Assembly: GCF_004843725.1 (NCBI RefSeq)
Contig: NZ_CP039451.1
Span: forward strand, 2,734,001 to 2,798,000
Length of the DNA stretch: 64,000 bases
Reading direction: 5' to 3'
DNA from: Psychroserpens sp. NJDZ02
GTDB lineage: Bacteria > Bacteroidota > Bacteroidia > Flavobacteriales > Flavobacteriaceae
Below the pieces are notes generated by a model that did no database searches, was not told the origin of the DNA, and saw only the letters and a list, made by a program, of their open reading frames with translations. The position numbers and the translations under genes were made by a program. Positions 63,486 through 64,000 of this stretch are shown here, piece after piece; position 1 is the first letter of the stretch, and each line of letters begins with the position of its first letter.

Positions 63486-64000
63486 ATGAATTTTAATGAA
63501 TTTATCATAGCGTTGCCAAAAATAAAAAATATCCCTTTGCCAGCCGAAGCTTCTCAGCTTAAAATGGTACCATCTTACAGACAGGAGTTAGTTACCCAAC
63601 AAGGCGAAAATATTAAAAAAGCAAGACAAAGCGCAGTATTAGCATTGTTTTATCCTGATTTAGACGCACAAACTAAACTGATTTTAATTTTACGAAAAAC
63701 CTATAAAGGGGTACATTCCGGTCAAGTAGGTTTTCCTGGTGGTAAAGTAGAGTTGGAGGATAAAGATTTAATGTATACCGCATTGCGAGAAACGCATGAA
63801 GAAGTTGGGGTCCATCCCAAACTAGTGACTGTTTATAAAAAAATGACACAAGTTTATATTCCGCCAAGTAACTTTAACGTGCAACCTTATATAGGTGCGG
63901 CAACACAAACCCCTATTTTTACCAAGCAGGATGATGAAGTGGAGGATTTATTGGAAGTTTACCTGTCGGATTTATTAGATGATAATAATGTAACGTCTAA
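63486..64000 (+). CDS. NUDIX hydrolase, CoA pyrophosphatase type (C-terminus beyond window)
   Basis: Open from ATG 63486 to the window edge, 171 codons. NUDIX box GGKVELEDKDLMYTALRETHEEVG fits GX5EX7REUXEEXGU, with the preceding VLALFYPD and GVHSGQVGFPGG typical of CoA pyrophosphatase (NudL/Pcd1) proteins. They split CoA into 3',5'-ADP and 4'-phosphopantetheine. Divergent from the cyclophilin gene, 7 nt apart. Confidence 0.88.
   Translation, partial: MNFNEFIIALPKIKNIPLPAEASQLKMVPSYRQELVTQQGENIKKARQSAVLALFYPDLDAQTKLILILRKTYKGVHSGQVGFPGGKVELEDKDLMYTALRETHEEVGVHPKLVTVYKKMTQVYIPPSNFNVQPYIGAATQTPIFTKQDDEVEDLLEVYLSDLLDDNNVTS

Overview
The window comes from an AT-rich chromosome of the family Flavobacteriaceae (phylum Bacteroidota). 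The evidence is a gliding-motility gene (gldI), a C-terminal type IX secretion sorting domain, a signal peptidase I with the phylum's long insertion, a parA-parB-dapB-lepB-wbqC cluster, many short lipoproteins, and TAnnTTTG-type promoters. The genus cannot be fixed from sequence alone.

Layout. 1-12.7 kb is core: three peptidyl-prolyl isomerase/GldI-type folding functions, a DHH phosphoesterase, ndk, two cold-shock genes, a recF operon, then a long plus-strand run (TPR membrane protein, ribH, two small membrane proteins, mutL, two rhomboids, an exonuclease-phosphatase family protein). 12.7-18.5 kb is the minus-strand parA/parB/DUF5683/dapB/lepB/wbqC cluster. 18.9-22.6 kb holds a secreted beta-helix protein, a small exported protein and an outer-membrane phospholipase A. 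22.9-28.3 kb is the methylmalonyl-CoA mutase operon with an embedded lipoprotein gene, an FtsB-like protein, uridine kinase and tRNA-Pro. 28.3-37.9 kb is an envelope and stress group (aldehyde dehydrogenase, YtxH/holin-like/small proteins, an unlisted DUF1328 microprotein, trxB, GIN-domain, PspC+PadR, DUF4870, DUF4442, AIM24). 38.3-41.7 kb is an MbnP/MbnH-like copper or heme cluster with its own outer-membrane protein. It is followed by divergent oxyR/dps with a candidate OxyR operator. 43.3-44.8 kb contains two decayed genes, a BLUF blue-light sensor and an OmpA/thrombospondin-repeat protein, on either side of an intact DUF2141 gene.

The accessory region is about 47.0-59.6 kb. It is a mosaic of single genes of mostly unknown function (exported proteins, lipoproteins, one LprI-like inhibitor, one SH3 protein, a metzincin-protease/lipoprotein pair). 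They are separated by long palindromic elements with conserved outer cores (about GCTAACA at the gene side, CCGTTRGC at the far side). These elements are repeatedly cut by scars of three insertion-sequence families: IS3 right ends directly before genes, IS1182 transposase tails directly after genes, and one IS110 fragment. A truncated group II intron is also present, still carrying domain V. The architecture resembles an integron cassette array without a visible integrase, and is the best candidate here for a little-described system.

59.7-64 kb returns to core genes: a spermidine-synthase-like methyltransferase, an M3 peptidase, another cyclophilin, and the start of a NUDIX CoA pyrophosphatase.
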